Positions 6,541 through 17,306 are shown, numbered from the stretch's first letter. The stretch is 54,966 nucleotides of DNA from an uncultured Clostridia bacterium (GCA_949155365.1 CASCUT010000009.1:1-54966), one strand, 5' to 3'. Program-made: numbers and translations. Notes: generated from the sequence alone by a model not told the origin.

Positions 6541-9500
6541 TTATTTTAATTCTGGATACCCTTTTTCATTTATATTATCTAAATTCCAAATTGTTTCATC
6601 AAATCCTAAGTTCTTATAAAACTCTTTATTTAAGTTTTGTCTTGAAATGGTGTCTAAGTGCCCAGCTGTATTAGCATTAACACGACTTGAACCAATTTCT
6701 TCTGTTACTTCATAGCAATTATTTAAGCATGCTTTTACTTGTGCCTCTAGTACTCCTACAGATTTATATGGAACTACTTCATTTCCATTCGTATCTGTGT
6801 ATCCTGTCATATTTCCAAAAGCAACGCTATTTTTTATGTTTGGTGTATTATAGATATTTCCTATTAAAGAAGCATTAAATATACTATTTGCAATATTTGC
6901 ATAATTATTACTTGTTTTTGTAATAGCAACATCAGTAATAATATTTTCAATGGTTCCTCCCTGTTGCATAGAACCTACTAAGCCTCCATTTTCTGTACCA
7001 GTTACGTTTAAAGTTCCTTGTACATAGATGTCTTTCATCTTTCCACCATATTTTCTACCAGCAAAAGTAGATACATATACTCCTGTTCCTGTTACATTAG
7101 CATTCTTTACAGATATATTTTCAAATACAGAGTTTGCATTATCTCTTCCGTCCATTCCAGTTACTACTGCAACATTATTTCTTCCAGATAAAGTAATGTT
7201 TTCAAATTTCATGTTTTTGAAGGTCGCTGTAAAGGTTTCTTGTGCAAATGCAGTAACAAAGTCTCCATTTCCTCTACCAGCACTTGTATTGGTAAAGTTT
7301 CTAATGTTTAAGTTTTCTACAGTTCCTCTAAAGTTTCCAAATAAGCTTAAATTTGTTAAATTTGAAATAGTATGTCCATTACCTTCTATTTTTCCTGTAA
7401 ATGTTTCCGTTATAACCGCATTTGTTGTAGTTGTATAACCTGTAAAGTCTAAATCTGCTTCTATAACAAAAATTCCTCCTGGATCTTGTTTAAGTTTATT
7501 AATATCTTCTATCGTTGATATTTTTGTTTTTAGTGGTTCTGCTTTACACTCTCTATAGGTCACAGAACTAATCGTTCCACCAATTAGACTTAATTCATTT
7601 CTTCCTCCAAAGTTCATTCTAATTTCTTTGGCTTGAATATTATCTAATACACTACATTCTGTTCTTACTGCTAAAACTCCTACATTCGCCATATTACTTG
7701 GAATATTGCTTCCTTCTATTACTAAGTTTGCCACACTTCCATACCTTATTTTTTGGAAGATTGGTTTTGTATTTCCTATTATTTTATATCCATTTCCCTC
7801 TAATTTTCCCATAAATGTTTGAGTCACATTCGTTGTCATTTCTGAGAAATCGATGTCATTATCTAAAATATAATAGCCATATGGTTCACTATTGATTTTT
7901 TCTACTAATTCTTGTGCTGTTTTTATATGTGTCATTTCAATATCTGTACCAAGTGGATCTCCAACAAAGTCATTTGTTACACTTTTTAGATAATGATAAT
8001 ATACTTTTCTAAGAGCTGTTCTTTGAGAAATATTTCTATCTCCCTTCGTGGCATCATTTATTAATGCTTCTGTAAATTTTTCAATCATAAAATCAACATC
8101 AATATATTTATTATTTAGAGTTTCTTCGATTGTTGCATATCTACTCATTTTGTATTGTTTCCAATCCATTTCAGTACCAGTTACCTTTTTAGTAATTTTC
8201 TTTATTGCATCTAAGTCATTTGCACTTGCCCTACTACCATAAGTAACATATCCTTCAATTCCTGCATAACCTAACATTTCAAATAAATTACGCTTAGTAG
8301 AGAATGCATCTGCATATCCACCATCTAAATGTCCGATAAACCAACGGTTTACCCAAACAGATTCAAATCCATAATCATTTGAACCAATACCATTAATAAC
8401 GTTTAATCCTCTTACACTTACTCCCCAAGCATTCGCTGGTCTTAGCACAATTCTATTATCATATAACGACTCTAATGATGTTAAATTCATGCTAGTTGCT
8501 TGTGCTGCTGTAATTGTTCCCCAAGAAGTCCAACCTGCAGATATATTCATTCTTGTTGCAATTTTTGCTTGTTGTTCTGGTGTTAATTGAACAAATGCTT
8601 TTCCTTCAATATAATCAAGTAAATCAAGTGCATTTTGTTGTCCTTTATAATAATTTTCTAATTTTTCTTTTGTATTAATTCTCTCAGGTGTTAAATTTTG
8701 AGTAGCATTACCTTCTTTATTCAAGTAGAAGGTTGTATTAAAGTAATAAGGTCCAACATCTTGAACAAGATTATTCTCACTCCAATTAGCACGTTGCTCA
8801 ACATTACCTTGAGTAAGTACTTCCGCTCTAACTCTCGTTCCTCGTTTATATAACATTATTTTATCATCTAATGCATGCTCCATCTCATGAGTCCAAGTAT
8901 CAAAATTAGTAAGTCCTGGTGTTGCCTGGAACCATAAGAATCCTGCATTATTAGCAACACCCGCTGAGCTACCAGCAGGTTGCCATAGATTTAAAACTTC
9001 ACTAAAGTTCTTAAAGAATGGTTGTTCTTGGCCAACTTTTCCTTGTGTATAAACTGGTTTAGTTCCTAGTGGAATATTTGTACCTGGAAAGTAAGTAGTT
9101 TTATATCCAGTAATTGCTTTTGTGCAATCATATGACATAATACAATAACTACTCCATTTACCATCATCAAATCCTCCTGCTAAAGTTGAAACATGTTTTT
9201 TAACAAGACTAACATGTGCATTAACATTCTTTAGTACTTCTGCTCTTCCAGTATCCGTCTCAGGATTTTTATGATATAACTGTTGAGCTCCAAATTGTAA
9301 GTGATATGGTCCAGCTATCATATAAGTAGAGGCCTCTGGCATAGTAATAACTGGAAGTATCATCCTAGTATTCTTCTTAAGCCTAAACCATCCACGATAT
9401 AAAATATCGGGTCTATTGTCTACTGAAATTTCAGATAATATGTTTCTTCCTCCAAAATATTCAGTAAACCAATCATCTACATTTTCATATCCACCAATCT

Positions 9501-12500
9501 TAGATATTACACCATCTAGGAAATATCCAATTGATGAACTACCTGTATATTTCTTTAAGCTATTATTATAGAATTGATCTGTATTTCCTGGATTTAAATT
9601 TCCTCCCAATACTTCTTTTACTACATTATAAAATGTCATTGTGTCTGAATACATTTTACCTTCAAATAGTATAATATCAGATACTTTTGCACCACCTATT
9701 TCAAAGCCATACCAACGTTCATAATAATTATACGCATATATGATTTTATTTATTTTTTCTGTTCCTATTAATTCTTGTTCTATTTTTTTGTTCAGTATCT
9801 CATTATTTATCATAAGTACGCTATTTTCATCATTTTGTAAAATTTTAAGTGCAAGCTCTTCTGCCATATTTTTAATTACATTATTGAAATTATCTTTATG
9901 TAATCTACTATCAGCTGCTTCTGTAAGTGGATCTAATACTGTTGTATAGTCCAATGATTTTATATAATCAGCTAATTTAGTAATAACTTCTGAATCTTCA
10001 TTTAAAATATAATTTCCAAATGCATAATTCAAGTTTAACTCTGGTATTTTATATATCGCAATACTTCCCATAATTTTTTCAAAGTTTACATCATATTCTT
10101 CTATAGTATTATCAGTAAATACCACTTTTATGCTTGTTATTCTTTCATAATCTCTTGATGTTAAGTATGTTACTAGTTTATTGTTTGCAAATGGTAATAT
10201 GTGTCTTATTGTTTTTGTATTTAATACATGTGTATTTGATATACTAGTACTATCTAATACAACATATTTTGAATCATAATATGGCATTAATTTTTGTATA
10301 TTATGATATGCTACTAATTTTTGTGTATTAAATCCTGGTGTGTTTTTTATTCTGTCATATTCTGGTATATATAAATTATCCTTTACTTCTTCGTTGTTTT
10401 CTGTTTCCTCATCAGTTTCTTTATTTCCTCTTAGTTTTGGTAAATATTCATAAGAAGCACCTTCTAAATCCCAAATACTTTCATCAAACTTTGCACTATC
10501 TTTAAAGAACTCTTTTGAAATATTACTTTTTGCTATCGTCTTTACCATTTCCCCTGTAGCATTTGAGGTTAGTTCTGATTCTTCTAATTCATAATTATTT
10601 GTTGAAGCTTTGTTAACAGCTATACCACACACTTTATAAATTCCTGTACCAGTTGATAAACTGACATTATTTTTTAAAGTTGCTGTCGAACTTGCTGTTA
10701 ATCCTATTATTCCGCCATTAAGTCTACGTCCTCCACCAGTCCATACATAATTGACTTTAGTAATACAATTTTCAATTGTAATTGGTGTTGTTAATCCATG
10801 ACCAAGAATACCACCTATTCCATTTCCATCTTTGCTTTGCGTTGAATTCACTTCTCCTTGTACATAACAATTTTTAATGGTTCCACCATCCATGTATCCA
10901 ACAATACCGCCAATTCTGATATGTCCAGAGGTTGTTACCTTAGAATTTGTTACACTACATTCTTCAATCGTTCCTGCTGTTAAGGTACCAATAAGACCAC
11001 CTATTTCATTTGCTCTAGTTACCAAGTTCCAATTCTTAACATGAACATTTTTTATATTTGTATTTGTAGCAGTATTGGCTATACTTCCTTTACTTGTTGC
11101 TTCATTTAAATGTACGGTATCTAATATCAGATTTTGAATTGTCGCACTTTCTAGTGTATTAAATAATGGTTTATTCAAATTATGAATCTTATATCCATTT
11201 CCATCTAATGTTCCTCTAAATTCAGATTTAATAATTGAATTTTCTGTTGTTTGTATATGAGATGCATCATAATCTTGTGTTAATGTAAAGTCTCCATCTG
11301 GATTTGCTTCTATTTCTGCAATTAATGTTTCTATGCTTTTATTTTCAGCAACTCCATTCTCTATTTTGCCATAGGTAACTTCTAGTCTATTTTGTTTTTT
11401 TCCATTTTCATATTGAATCACATTATCATAATCTAATATAAAATTCAAATTTCCATCTTCTGTCTTTTCATAAGCTTTTATCTCAGCATAAAATAAAGGC
11501 ATTTCTTTTGGTATTACTTTCACTATGTAATTATCTAAATTAGATAACTTCTCTTCTGTTATACTAGTCACTTCTACGGTTGGATTTTCTTTTGAATATA
11601 AACTTAATCCAATTATATCTTTTATTTCAATTAAACGTTCTAGACTGACATTAATTCCTTCTTTTAATAATTGTTGATTTTCATATTCGTTATCTCCAGT
11701 GGTAATTTGATTTGTATCTAAATCGTAATCTACTAGTATTTGTATTTCAAATTCCTCACAAATTCCTTTTTCAAAAGTAATTCCATTTGAACTGCGAGTT
11801 AATTTCTCTTCCTTTATTTTATCTCCATTTTCATCGATTACTTTTATCACTCCATCTGTAATTGTTTCTTCGGAATCATTTACAGTAAATGCTACATCAA
11901 TCGTTTTATTCTCTTCATTTTCATTATAACCGAAATTGGTAATCGTTGGTCTTAATTTTAAAATTCCTACTTGTGTTTCATTATTTTCTGTTAATTCGAT
12001 TTCTTTTGTGTTATTTAAAATTATTTTTTCAACTGTAACTGTTTTTGGACCATAGGTAGAAACTACTGGAATCTTAGTTTTATAATTTTGGTCTGCTTTT
12101 TGTAATTCATATTGTTTCCCATTTATTATCGCATAAACAGGATAGAATTCTGTTGCATTCGTACTATCAAAACTTATGGTTACTTCTTGTCCTCTTTCAA
12201 AATATCTTGTTTCTTTTTCTCCATAATAGGTCTTTAAATTGGTTATTCCTAACTCATAATCTGCAATTAATTGTATTGGTCTTCTTCTAAATATTTCATC
12301 TTCCACATAATTTTGATTTGTCTCTTCTTCTATTGTATTAGTATCTCTATCATAGGTCATTTTTGCAATTAATGTATATTCTACTCCTAATTCCAGATTC
12401 TCAATATCAAAAGTAATATGTTCTGCATCAAATGATTTTGTTGCTACTATTTCATTATCACTATTTCTTACAAGTTCTGCTTTTCCTCTTATAAATGCTT

Positions 12501-14517
12501 TGTCTAAATCTACTATGTTGGCAGTTAGTCTAACCGATTTATGATCTATATCATCTACTTGTGAGAATGCTTCACTTGTAGGTTTATCTTTTAATACATC
12601 GATACTTACTTGATTGCTTACATTAACAGATCTATTTCCCTCAAATATGAACTCTGTCGTATTTAGATTTACGATACCTGCTTTTTCTCCAGCATTCAAT
12701 GTTACCGAATAGGTTACATTTCCTTCCTCGTCCATATGTTTTGTTGCGATACACCTTAAATTATTTACTCTAATATGTGTTATTTCTGTTTCGTTCTTAT
12801 TGGTTTCTATTTGATATGTTAATCTAACATTTTCGCCTTTTTCTGGGTATTTGTTTGATACTTCTACCTTATTGATTGTAACAATTGGAGTAGAAGAAGC
12901 TTCATTCTCTCCTATTGTCTCATCTGTATAGGTATAGTTCTCATCATTTTCAAGTAAACAATAACTTGCCACTAATCTTATTTTATATTTATCTGGCAAT
13001 GTTACATTTTTTAAATCTATTTCTGCATTTATATAGTATGCATTTTGTATTTCTTCTTCTTCGCTATCACTTAAATTTTCTTCTCTTAAATAGGATGTTA
13101 AATCCTTCGATGTAATTTCATGATTCTCTTCATCAAGTACCTTAGCTGTTAAATTCGTTATTGCCTTATCCTTATCTTTTATAAAAATAAGCATACTAAT
13201 ATTTTTTTCTTCTACATTTTCATCACTTCTAAATCTTGCAACGGTTGGTACACTTTTTACTAATTTTACTTGGGTTTCTTGATTTACTTCAATTTCTTTA
13301 CCATTTTCTAAAATTACTTTTTCGATCTTAATGGTATGTGTTCCTGTACCATCAAATCCATCTATGAATGCTGTATAGGTATTATTTTCTCCTGTAAGCT
13401 CATATCTTTTTCCATTTATAATGGCACTTTTGGGTAAATACTCCGTTCCATTTGTGCTTTCAAATTTTACTATTATATTTTCTTGTAAATTAAATTCTTC
13501 TACACTTACCTCTTCTTGTTCTTGTTTATAAGTTTTTATATTAGATAATTGGAAATTATAATCTTTTATAAAAATTAGTTCTTCCTCTTTTACCAGTCTT
13601 CCTGTATGATCTCCTTCTTGATTTAGTGTATCTGTATCCAAGTTGTATGGTACTTCTACTAATATTTGATATTTTTTGCCTTCTTCTACTTTTACATTTA
13701 TCTTGTTACTTCCAACTTTTACACTTCCCTGTTGTATCACATTTGTTTCTTCTGAAGCCTCCGCTTCTTCTTTCTTTTCAGAAATTATGTATCCCCCTGT
13801 AGTTGTTGTTTCATCCGAATTTACTCTGTCAGCTGCTCCATCTGGGTCTATTACATCAAATGATAGATTTAATTCTGATTTTTCCATATCTTCTGTTAAT
13901 GTCCAATTTTCAATTCCAGGTTGTGTTTTTAATACATCTACTTTAATTGTTTCATTAATTTCAATTTCTTCTCCATTTATAAGAGTTATTTTTTCAATTT
14001 TATATTCTTTTACGCCATTTATATCTCCTACATTTAATTTAAGTTCATATAAATTTTGTTCATTTTTTACTATTTCATATTCTGTTCCAGCAACTGTTAT
14101 TGTTTTAATTTCAACATCATAAGTTATATCAATATCCAAATTTATTATTATCTCTTCCTTTTTACTTGGATAATAATTATTTACTTCTATCTCTCTTATA
14201 ATTGCTTCATATTCTATTCCTTTTTCTATCTTTTTAACTAAAAGATCTAAGTCTGTTATTGTTATTTTTCCATCATAGTTCATATCCGCATTTTCTAACT
14301 TATCTTCTGGTAATTCTTTTAAATGTATTAAATGTAGTTGTAATAAACTTACATCTGCATAATTTATTTGTCCATCCCCATTTAGCTCACCTTTTGTAGA
14401 AAAATTACTTACTGCATAAATTACTCCAAAAAACACTATTAATAATAAAGCAGAAATTACACTTATTCTGAACATATATTTGAGTTTACTTTTATTATTT
14501 TTTAAATGTTTTTTCAT
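6541..14517 (-). CDS. Giant membrane-anchored dockerin / M26-like zinc metallopeptidase with GLUG repeats
   Basis: Encodes 2658 residues. Order: basic N-terminus and one hydrophobic segment (about 17-37, signal anchor or signal peptide); type I dockerin (about 44-100, two Ca loops, GELNGDGQINYADVS and ADMNYDGKITITDLD); a long series of immunoglobulin-like repeats, several ending in the same YEL...I..VE.I.L.NG.EIE pattern; GLUG-type repeats (about 1115-1300, GTLDGNGYKIHNL); M26_N-like region; zinc site HEMEH at 1877-1881 with Glu1899 (RAEVLTQG) as likely third ligand; more GLUG repeats to the C-terminus. IgA1-protease/Zmp-family enzymes share the M26 plus GLUG combination. The substrate is unknown. 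It lacks an LPXTG sorting signal and is second gene of an operon with 14579-15535. Confidence 0.85.
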   Translation of the reverse strand: MKKHLKNNKSKLKYMFRISVISALLLIVFFGVIYAVSNFSTKGELNGDGQINYADVSLLQLHLIHLKELPEDKLENADMNYDGKITITDLDLLVKKIEKGIEYEAIIREIEVNNYYPSKKEEIIINLDIDITYDVEIKTITVAGTEYEIVKNEQNLYELKLNVGDINGVKEYKIEKITLINGEEIEINETIKVDVLKTQPGIENWTLTEDMEKSELNLSFDVIDPDGAADRVNSDETTTTGGYIISEKKEEAEASEETNVIQQGSVKVGSNKINVKVEEGKKYQILVEVPYNLDTDTLNQEGDHTGRLVKEEELIFIKDYNFQLSNIKTYKQEQEEVSVEEFNLQENIIVKFESTNGTEYLPKSAIINGKRYELTGENNTYTAFIDGFDGTGTHTIKIEKVILENGKEIEVNQETQVKLVKSVPTVARFRSDENVEEKNISMLIFIKDKDKAITNLTAKVLDEENHEITSKDLTSYLREENLSDSEEEEIQNAYYINAEIDLKNVTLPDKYKIRLVASYCLLENDENYTYTDETIGENEASSTPIVTINKVEVSNKYPEKGENVRLTYQIETNKNETEITHIRVNNLRCIATKHMDEEGNVTYSVTLNAGEKAGIVNLNTTEFIFEGNRSVNVSNQVSIDVLKDKPTSEAFSQVDDIDHKSVRLTANIVDLDKAFIRGKAELVRNSDNEIVATKSFDAEHITFDIENLELGVEYTLIAKMTYDRDTNTIEEETNQNYVEDEIFRRRPIQLIADYELGITNLKTYYGEKETRYFERGQEVTISFDSTNATEFYPVYAIINGKQYELQKADQNYKTKIPVVSTYGPKTVTVEKIILNNTKEIELTENNETQVGILKLRPTITNFGYNENEENKTIDVAFTVNDSEETITDGVIKVIDENGDKIKEEKLTRSSNGITFEKGICEEFEIQILVDYDLDTNQITTGDNEYENQQLLKEGINVSLERLIEIKDIIGLSLYSKENPTVEVTSITEEKLSNLDNYIVKVIPKEMPLFYAEIKAYEKTEDGNLNFILDYDNVIQYENGKKQNRLEVTYGKIENGVAENKSIETLIAEIEANPDGDFTLTQDYDASHIQTTENSIIKSEFRGTLDGNGYKIHNLNKPLFNTLESATIQNLILDTVHLNEATSKGSIANTATNTNIKNVHVKNWNLVTRANEIGGLIGTLTAGTIEECSVTNSKVTTSGHIRIGGIVGYMDGGTIKNCYVQGEVNSTQSKDGNGIGGILGHGLTTPITIENCITKVNYVWTGGGRRLNGGIIGLTASSTATLKNNVSLSTGTGIYKVCGIAVNKASTNNYELEESELTSNATGEMVKTIAKSNISKEFFKDSAKFDESIWDLEGASYEYLPKLRGNKETDEETENNEEVKDNLYIPEYDRIKNTPGFNTQKLVAYHNIQKLMPYYDSKYVVLDSTSISNTHVLNTKTIRHILPFANNKLVTYLTSRDYERITSIKVVFTDNTIEEYDVNFEKIMGSIAIYKIPELNLNYAFGNYILNEDSEVITKLADYIKSLDYTTVLDPLTEAADSRLHKDNFNNVIKNMAEELALKILQNDENSVLMINNEILNKKIEQELIGTEKINKIIYAYNYYERWYGFEIGGAKVSDIILFEGKMYSDTMTFYNVVKEVLGGNLNPGNTDQFYNNSLKKYTGSSSIGYFLDGVISKIGGYENVDDWFTEYFGGRNILSEISVDNRPDILYRGWFRLKKNTRMILPVITMPEASTYMIAGPYHLQFGAQQLYHKNPETDTGRAEVLKNVNAHVSLVKKHVSTLAGGFDDGKWSSYCIMSYDCTKAITGYKTTYFPGTNIPLGTKPVYTQGKVGQEQPFFKNFSEVLNLWQPAGSSAGVANNAGFLWFQATPGLTNFDTWTHEMEHALDDKIMLYKRGTRVRAEVLTQGNVEQRANWSENNLVQDVGPYYFNTTFYLNKEGNATQNLTPERINTKEKLENYYKGQQNALDLLDYIEGKAFVQLTPEQQAKIATRMNISAGWTSWGTITAAQATSMNLTSLESLYDNRIVLRPANAWGVSVRGLNVINGIGSNDYGFESVWVNRWFIGHLDGGYADAFSTKRNLFEMLGYAGIEGYVTYGSRASANDLDAIKKITKKVTGTEMDWKQYKMSRYATIEETLNNKYIDVDFMIEKFTEALINDATKGDRNISQRTALRKVYYHYLKSVTNDFVGDPLGTDIEMTHIKTAQELVEKINSEPYGYYILDNDIDFSEMTTNVTQTFMGKLEGNGYKIIGNTKPIFQKIRYGSVANLVIEGSNIPSNMANVGVLAVRTECSVLDNIQAKEIRMNFGGRNELSLIGGTISSVTYRECKAEPLKTKISTIEDINKLKQDPGGIFVIEADLDFTGYTTTTNAVITETFTGKIEGNGHTISNLTNLSLFGNFRGTVENLNIRNFTNTSAGRGNGDFVTAFAQETFTATFKNMKFENITLSGRNNVAVVTGMDGRDNANSVFENISVKNANVTGTGVYVSTFAGRKYGGKMKDIYVQGTLNVTGTENGGLVGSMQQGGTIENIITDVAITKTSNNYANIANSIFNASLIGNIYNTPNIKNSVAFGNMTGYTDTNGNEVVPYKSVGVLEAQVKACLNNCYEVTEEIGSSRVNANTAGHLDTISRQNLNKEFYKNLGFDETIWNLDNINEKGYPELK

Positions 14518-14578
14518 AATCTACTTACTCCCCCATTTCTTATTTCTTTCTATTTTCAAAAATATTTTTTTGAATAAA

Positions 14579-15535
14579 CTACTCACTTTTCCAATCTAAT
14601 AATCCAATTAATACTAATTTTAATTGTGCTAAATCATTTATTGTGACTTCATTATCCAAATCTATATCTGCTGCCTTTTGTCCTATTTCTGTTAAAAGTT
14701 TTGACTCTATCAGATGTAATTTCAATTTTGCAATGTCATTGATTGTAATTGTTGTGTCTTGGTCTATATCTCCCCTTACAATTAAAGTATATTGTAGTGT
14801 TTTTCCTACTTTTAATTGCGCTCCTGTTGAAATAATCTCATTCTCTTTCATTGTGTTTCCATCTTTATCTACAAATGCCATTTCATTATCGGTTGTTACA
14901 TTTTGTTTAAATTGTTTTATTGTTGTTTCTGGTAAAATCCCTACTATATAGTCTTTTTCTATTCTATATTTTTCTGAAGTAATTTTTTCTGGTTTTTCAG
15001 GTATATCTGGTATTTCTTCTTGTTCATCCATTACGTCTATTTCTACTTTTGCCTCATTAATTTGTATATCTGCTTTTCCTTCTGAAGATACTACATCCGT
15101 TATTTTAATTTCTGTTTTTCCAGCTTTTAAGTCCCCTTTCGCTTTAAAATCAATTTTTACTATATCTTCTGGTGTGATACTTCCTGCTTTCTTTATTGCC
15201 ACAAATTCTCCTGTTTCTTTATTATATTTTAATTCCTCCCAATAATTTTGACTTTTAAAATCTTTTTCCAATACTTCTTCAAAGATGTCTTTGTCATATA
15301 CTAAAGTTGCTTTATAAGCATTTATTCCTTTTTGTATTTCATTGTATTTGTCTAAGCGAAATGTAATGGTTAGTTCTTGTTCATCTTTTATTTCTGTTGT
15401 TGTACTACTAACTTTTGCTTCTAGTTTTATTGTGTCTGCTGAAACCAAGTTATAGATTAGCAATAATGCTAATAAAACCATGGTTATACTGACTATTATT
15501 TTTTTACTTAATAATCTTTTTCTTCTTTCTTTCAT
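14579..15535 (-). CDS. Secreted cohesin-like plus dockerin protein
   Basis: Encodes 318 residues. N-terminal signal peptide (about 1-33, basic then hydrophobic, ending near VSADT); a beta-rich cohesin-like domain (about 35-170, with the typical YKATLVYDKDIFEEV start and a DIVKIDFKAKGDLKAG strand pair); a Pro/Glu linker; a conserved pre-dockerin module; and a C-terminal dockerin with two Ca loops (GDIDQDTTITINDI and ADIDLDNEVTINDL). It probably serves as an adaptor: its cohesin could hold a dockerin such as that of the giant peptidase downstream, and its own dockerin could engage another cohesin. That partnership is inference. It is the first gene of the operon, 61 nt from the next. Confidence 0.82.
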   Translation of the reverse strand: MKERRKRLLSKKIIVSITMVLLALLLIYNLVSADTIKLEAKVSSTTTEIKDEQELTITFRLDKYNEIQKGINAYKATLVYDKDIFEEVLEKDFKSQNYWEELKYNKETGEFVAIKKAGSITPEDIVKIDFKAKGDLKAGKTEIKITDVVSSEGKADIQINEAKVEIDVMDEQEEIPDIPEKPEKITSEKYRIEKDYIVGILPETTIKQFKQNVTTDNEMAFVDKDGNTMKENEIISTGAQLKVGKTLQYTLIVRGDIDQDTTITINDIAKLKLHLIESKLLTEIGQKAADIDLDNEVTINDLAQLKLVLIGLLDWKSE

Positions 15536-15641
15536 AAATACTTACCTTCCCTTTTTATCATATTTTTAATTTTCTAGATTTTACCTATCAACCATTTTAT
15601 TTGCTTTTTTATCTTTATGTAACGTTAAAATCAGCACTTAT

Positions 15642-15670
15642 ATTATAACAAATTTCGCCATAAATTTCAA
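15642..15670 (-). promoter_or_regulatory. Promoter of the cohesin/dockerin-peptidase operon
   Basis: Minus strand TTGAAA (15670-15665), 17-nt spacer, TATAAT (15647-15642). A leader of about 100 nt follows before the ATG at 15535. The rest of the 15536-15840 gap holds only this and the divergent promoter at 15761. Confidence 0.75.
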
Positions 15671-15760
15671 CTATTTCTAGTATTTCTCAGATAATAAAAA
15701 ATCAGAAAGATTCCCTTGTTTTTTACTTTTTCTTATCGAATCGTCTTTTACTATTGGAAC

Positions 15761-15789
15761 TTGACTTATTAACATAAGTATGATATATT
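15761..15789 (+). promoter_or_regulatory. Promoter of the plus-strand unknown gene
   Basis: TTGACT (15761-15766), 17-nt spacer, TATATT (15784-15789), 52 nt before the ATG at 15841. Confidence 0.7.
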
Positions 15790-15840
15790 TCACCTTGTAA
15801 CAATTATTTTTTTATTTCACCCTAATTAGGAGGTAATTAT

Positions 15841-16479
15841 ATGGTAACATTGCAAAACTTGCACGATTTATGTAACAGCTTACAGATTTCACGTAAAAAT
15901 GAAGTAAAGTCTATTATTACTCTTTTTCTAGACACCTTTATTGAAAACCATAAACCTTGGCGCGCTTTTGTTGGAGTCAAAAAACGCCGGTCTATTCCGA
16001 TTCATCATTATATTAAATTTCCAAATGCAGGCTGTGCTTTTGTTCATTCCTACTTATACTGGCCAGATTTATGTGAAAAAGAGGTAAAAGAGGTACTGGA
16101 AGAACTTGGATTTGTTATTATTGGTCCAAAGCTCTGTCTCTCTGTTCCTCTTCCTGAAAAAGGAAACCCCTTAACTTTTGCACAGGAAAAAGTTAAGGAA
16201 ATCAATCATTACTATTCTCTTTACATTGCTCAACAGAGAAAAGAAGCAAGGATACATTATCAGGAAATCTTAAATTCTTTATATGTCTTACCTTCTGAAC
16301 AGATATCTTCCTGTGATGGCTATACTTTGTTTCGAAATTATAAATATGCAATGCCTGTTTCTCAAAAATGCCAACACTATACACATCTATTGCTAACCCA
16401 GAATGGATTTTATCCGATATTAGATAAAAATGGGAATTATCTTGGTCTTGCACTTTCTCATACTCCCTCTAATAACTAA
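15841..16479 (+). CDS. Unknown 212-residue protein (stand-alone gene)
   Basis: Soluble, with no membrane segment or known motif. It starts MVTLQNLHDLCNSLQISRK, has a basic patch VGVKKRRSIPIHH near residue 45, and a Cys/His/Tyr-rich second half. Perfect ribosome site TTAGGAGG 7 nt before the ATG and its own promoter at 15761. Base use is richer in G/C than the flanking dockerin genes, and it is transcribed against its neighbours, which suggests recent acquisition. I do not recognise the family. One of six similar orphan genes in the window. Confidence 0.7.
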   Translation: MVTLQNLHDLCNSLQISRKNEVKSIITLFLDTFIENHKPWRAFVGVKKRRSIPIHHYIKFPNAGCAFVHSYLYWPDLCEKEVKEVLEELGFVIIGPKLCLSVPLPEKGNPLTFAQEKVKEINHYYSLYIAQQRKEARIHYQEILNSLYVLPSEQISSCDGYTLFRNYKYAMPVSQKCQHYTHLLLTQNGFYPILDKNGNYLGLALSHTPSNN

Positions 16480-16570
16480 TTGGATTTTTTTCACTAAACA
16501 TACACTCTCTTCACTTCAATAGTAATATTAGGTACTTTTGCAATTTTACATTGGATATTTTTCGAAGATA

Positions 16571-16617
16571 AAAAAGTACAGTGCTAATTGGTTGTTCCAA
16601 TCTGCACTGTACTTTTT
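16571..16617. terminator. Bidirectional terminator
   Basis: Perfect 14-bp stem (16571-16584 with 16604-16617, arm AAAAAGTACAGTGC) with A/T runs on both sides. It separates the plus-strand gene ending at 16479 from the minus-strand sortase ending at 16622. Confidence 0.85.
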
Positions 16618-16621
16618 TATT

Positions 16622-17285
16622 TTAACTTTCTCTTGCCCAAATAACCAATCTTTTACTTGGATCTGTTGTACAAGTAGACAAAGAAATTTCTCTTTTCCCT
16701 TGTGTATCTCTTGTTGCATAACTAAAATCCATATCTCCTGTTGTATACGTTTTGGTTATTGTATATTCGATTTTTCGTCCTGTAGCATCTGTAATATAGA
16801 TTTTATCTCCTACTACTAATTTTTTATTGTTGGAAAAAAATGTTCCGATTACGATAATTGTGTGCTGCTAATACGGTATTTCCCACTTGATTTAATCCTG
16901 GTCCATATAATGTCCCTACTGCTGCTGCAATTGACTTTGGTGTTACTTTATCCACAATTGGTGCTTTTACCTTAGTTTTCGGAATTTGTATGGTCCCTAT
17001 CATAGCATAATTTCGATAAGAGGTGTTGCTCGTTTTCTTAGGGGCATTTGTCGTTGGTTTCGTAGGATTTTGCGATGTTGTTGGTGCTTGCCCATTTTCT
17101 TGCACTTCTGGTTCTTCTAGTTCTACTACCATTACCTCTTTTTCAAACTCTTCTACCGCTTCTTCTGCCTCTTTCAATGCCAAATAATTGCTAACATAAT
17201 AATAAGCAACATAACTGGCCATGGAAATTAAGGCAATCATCATAATTCCAATCATGATATTAAAAAATACTTTTCCTCTTCTCAT
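16622..17285 (-). pseudogene. Sortase, split by a one-base insertion in a T7 tract
   Basis: The reading frame from 17285 gives a membrane anchor (about 8-32), an acidic/Pro-Thr linker and the first half of a sortase with catalytic His (AAHNYR), then stops at 16824. The other frame continues without a gap: SNNKKLVVGDKIYI, then the catalytic Cys (LSTCTTD) and Arg (KRLVIW) to a TAA at 16622. The junction is a run of seven A on the plus strand (16834-16840); one base fewer restores a 221-codon gene closely matching its neighbour at 17307. Either a homopolymer sequencing error, phase variation or decay. If functional, it would be a class-D-like transpeptidase attaching proteins to the cell wall. 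Confidence 0.85.
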
Positions 17286-17306
17286 CCTTATTCCCTTGCT
17301 TTCTTA

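Noticed and set aside
7028-7438. 136-codon frame on the plus strand in the giant peptidase gene
   Set aside because: Antisense shadow of the GLUG-repeat region; hydrophobic and without a ribosome site.
13676-14122. 148-codon plus-strand frame opposite the N-terminal repeats of the peptidase
   Set aside because: Antisense shadow with Ser/Phe-rich composition.
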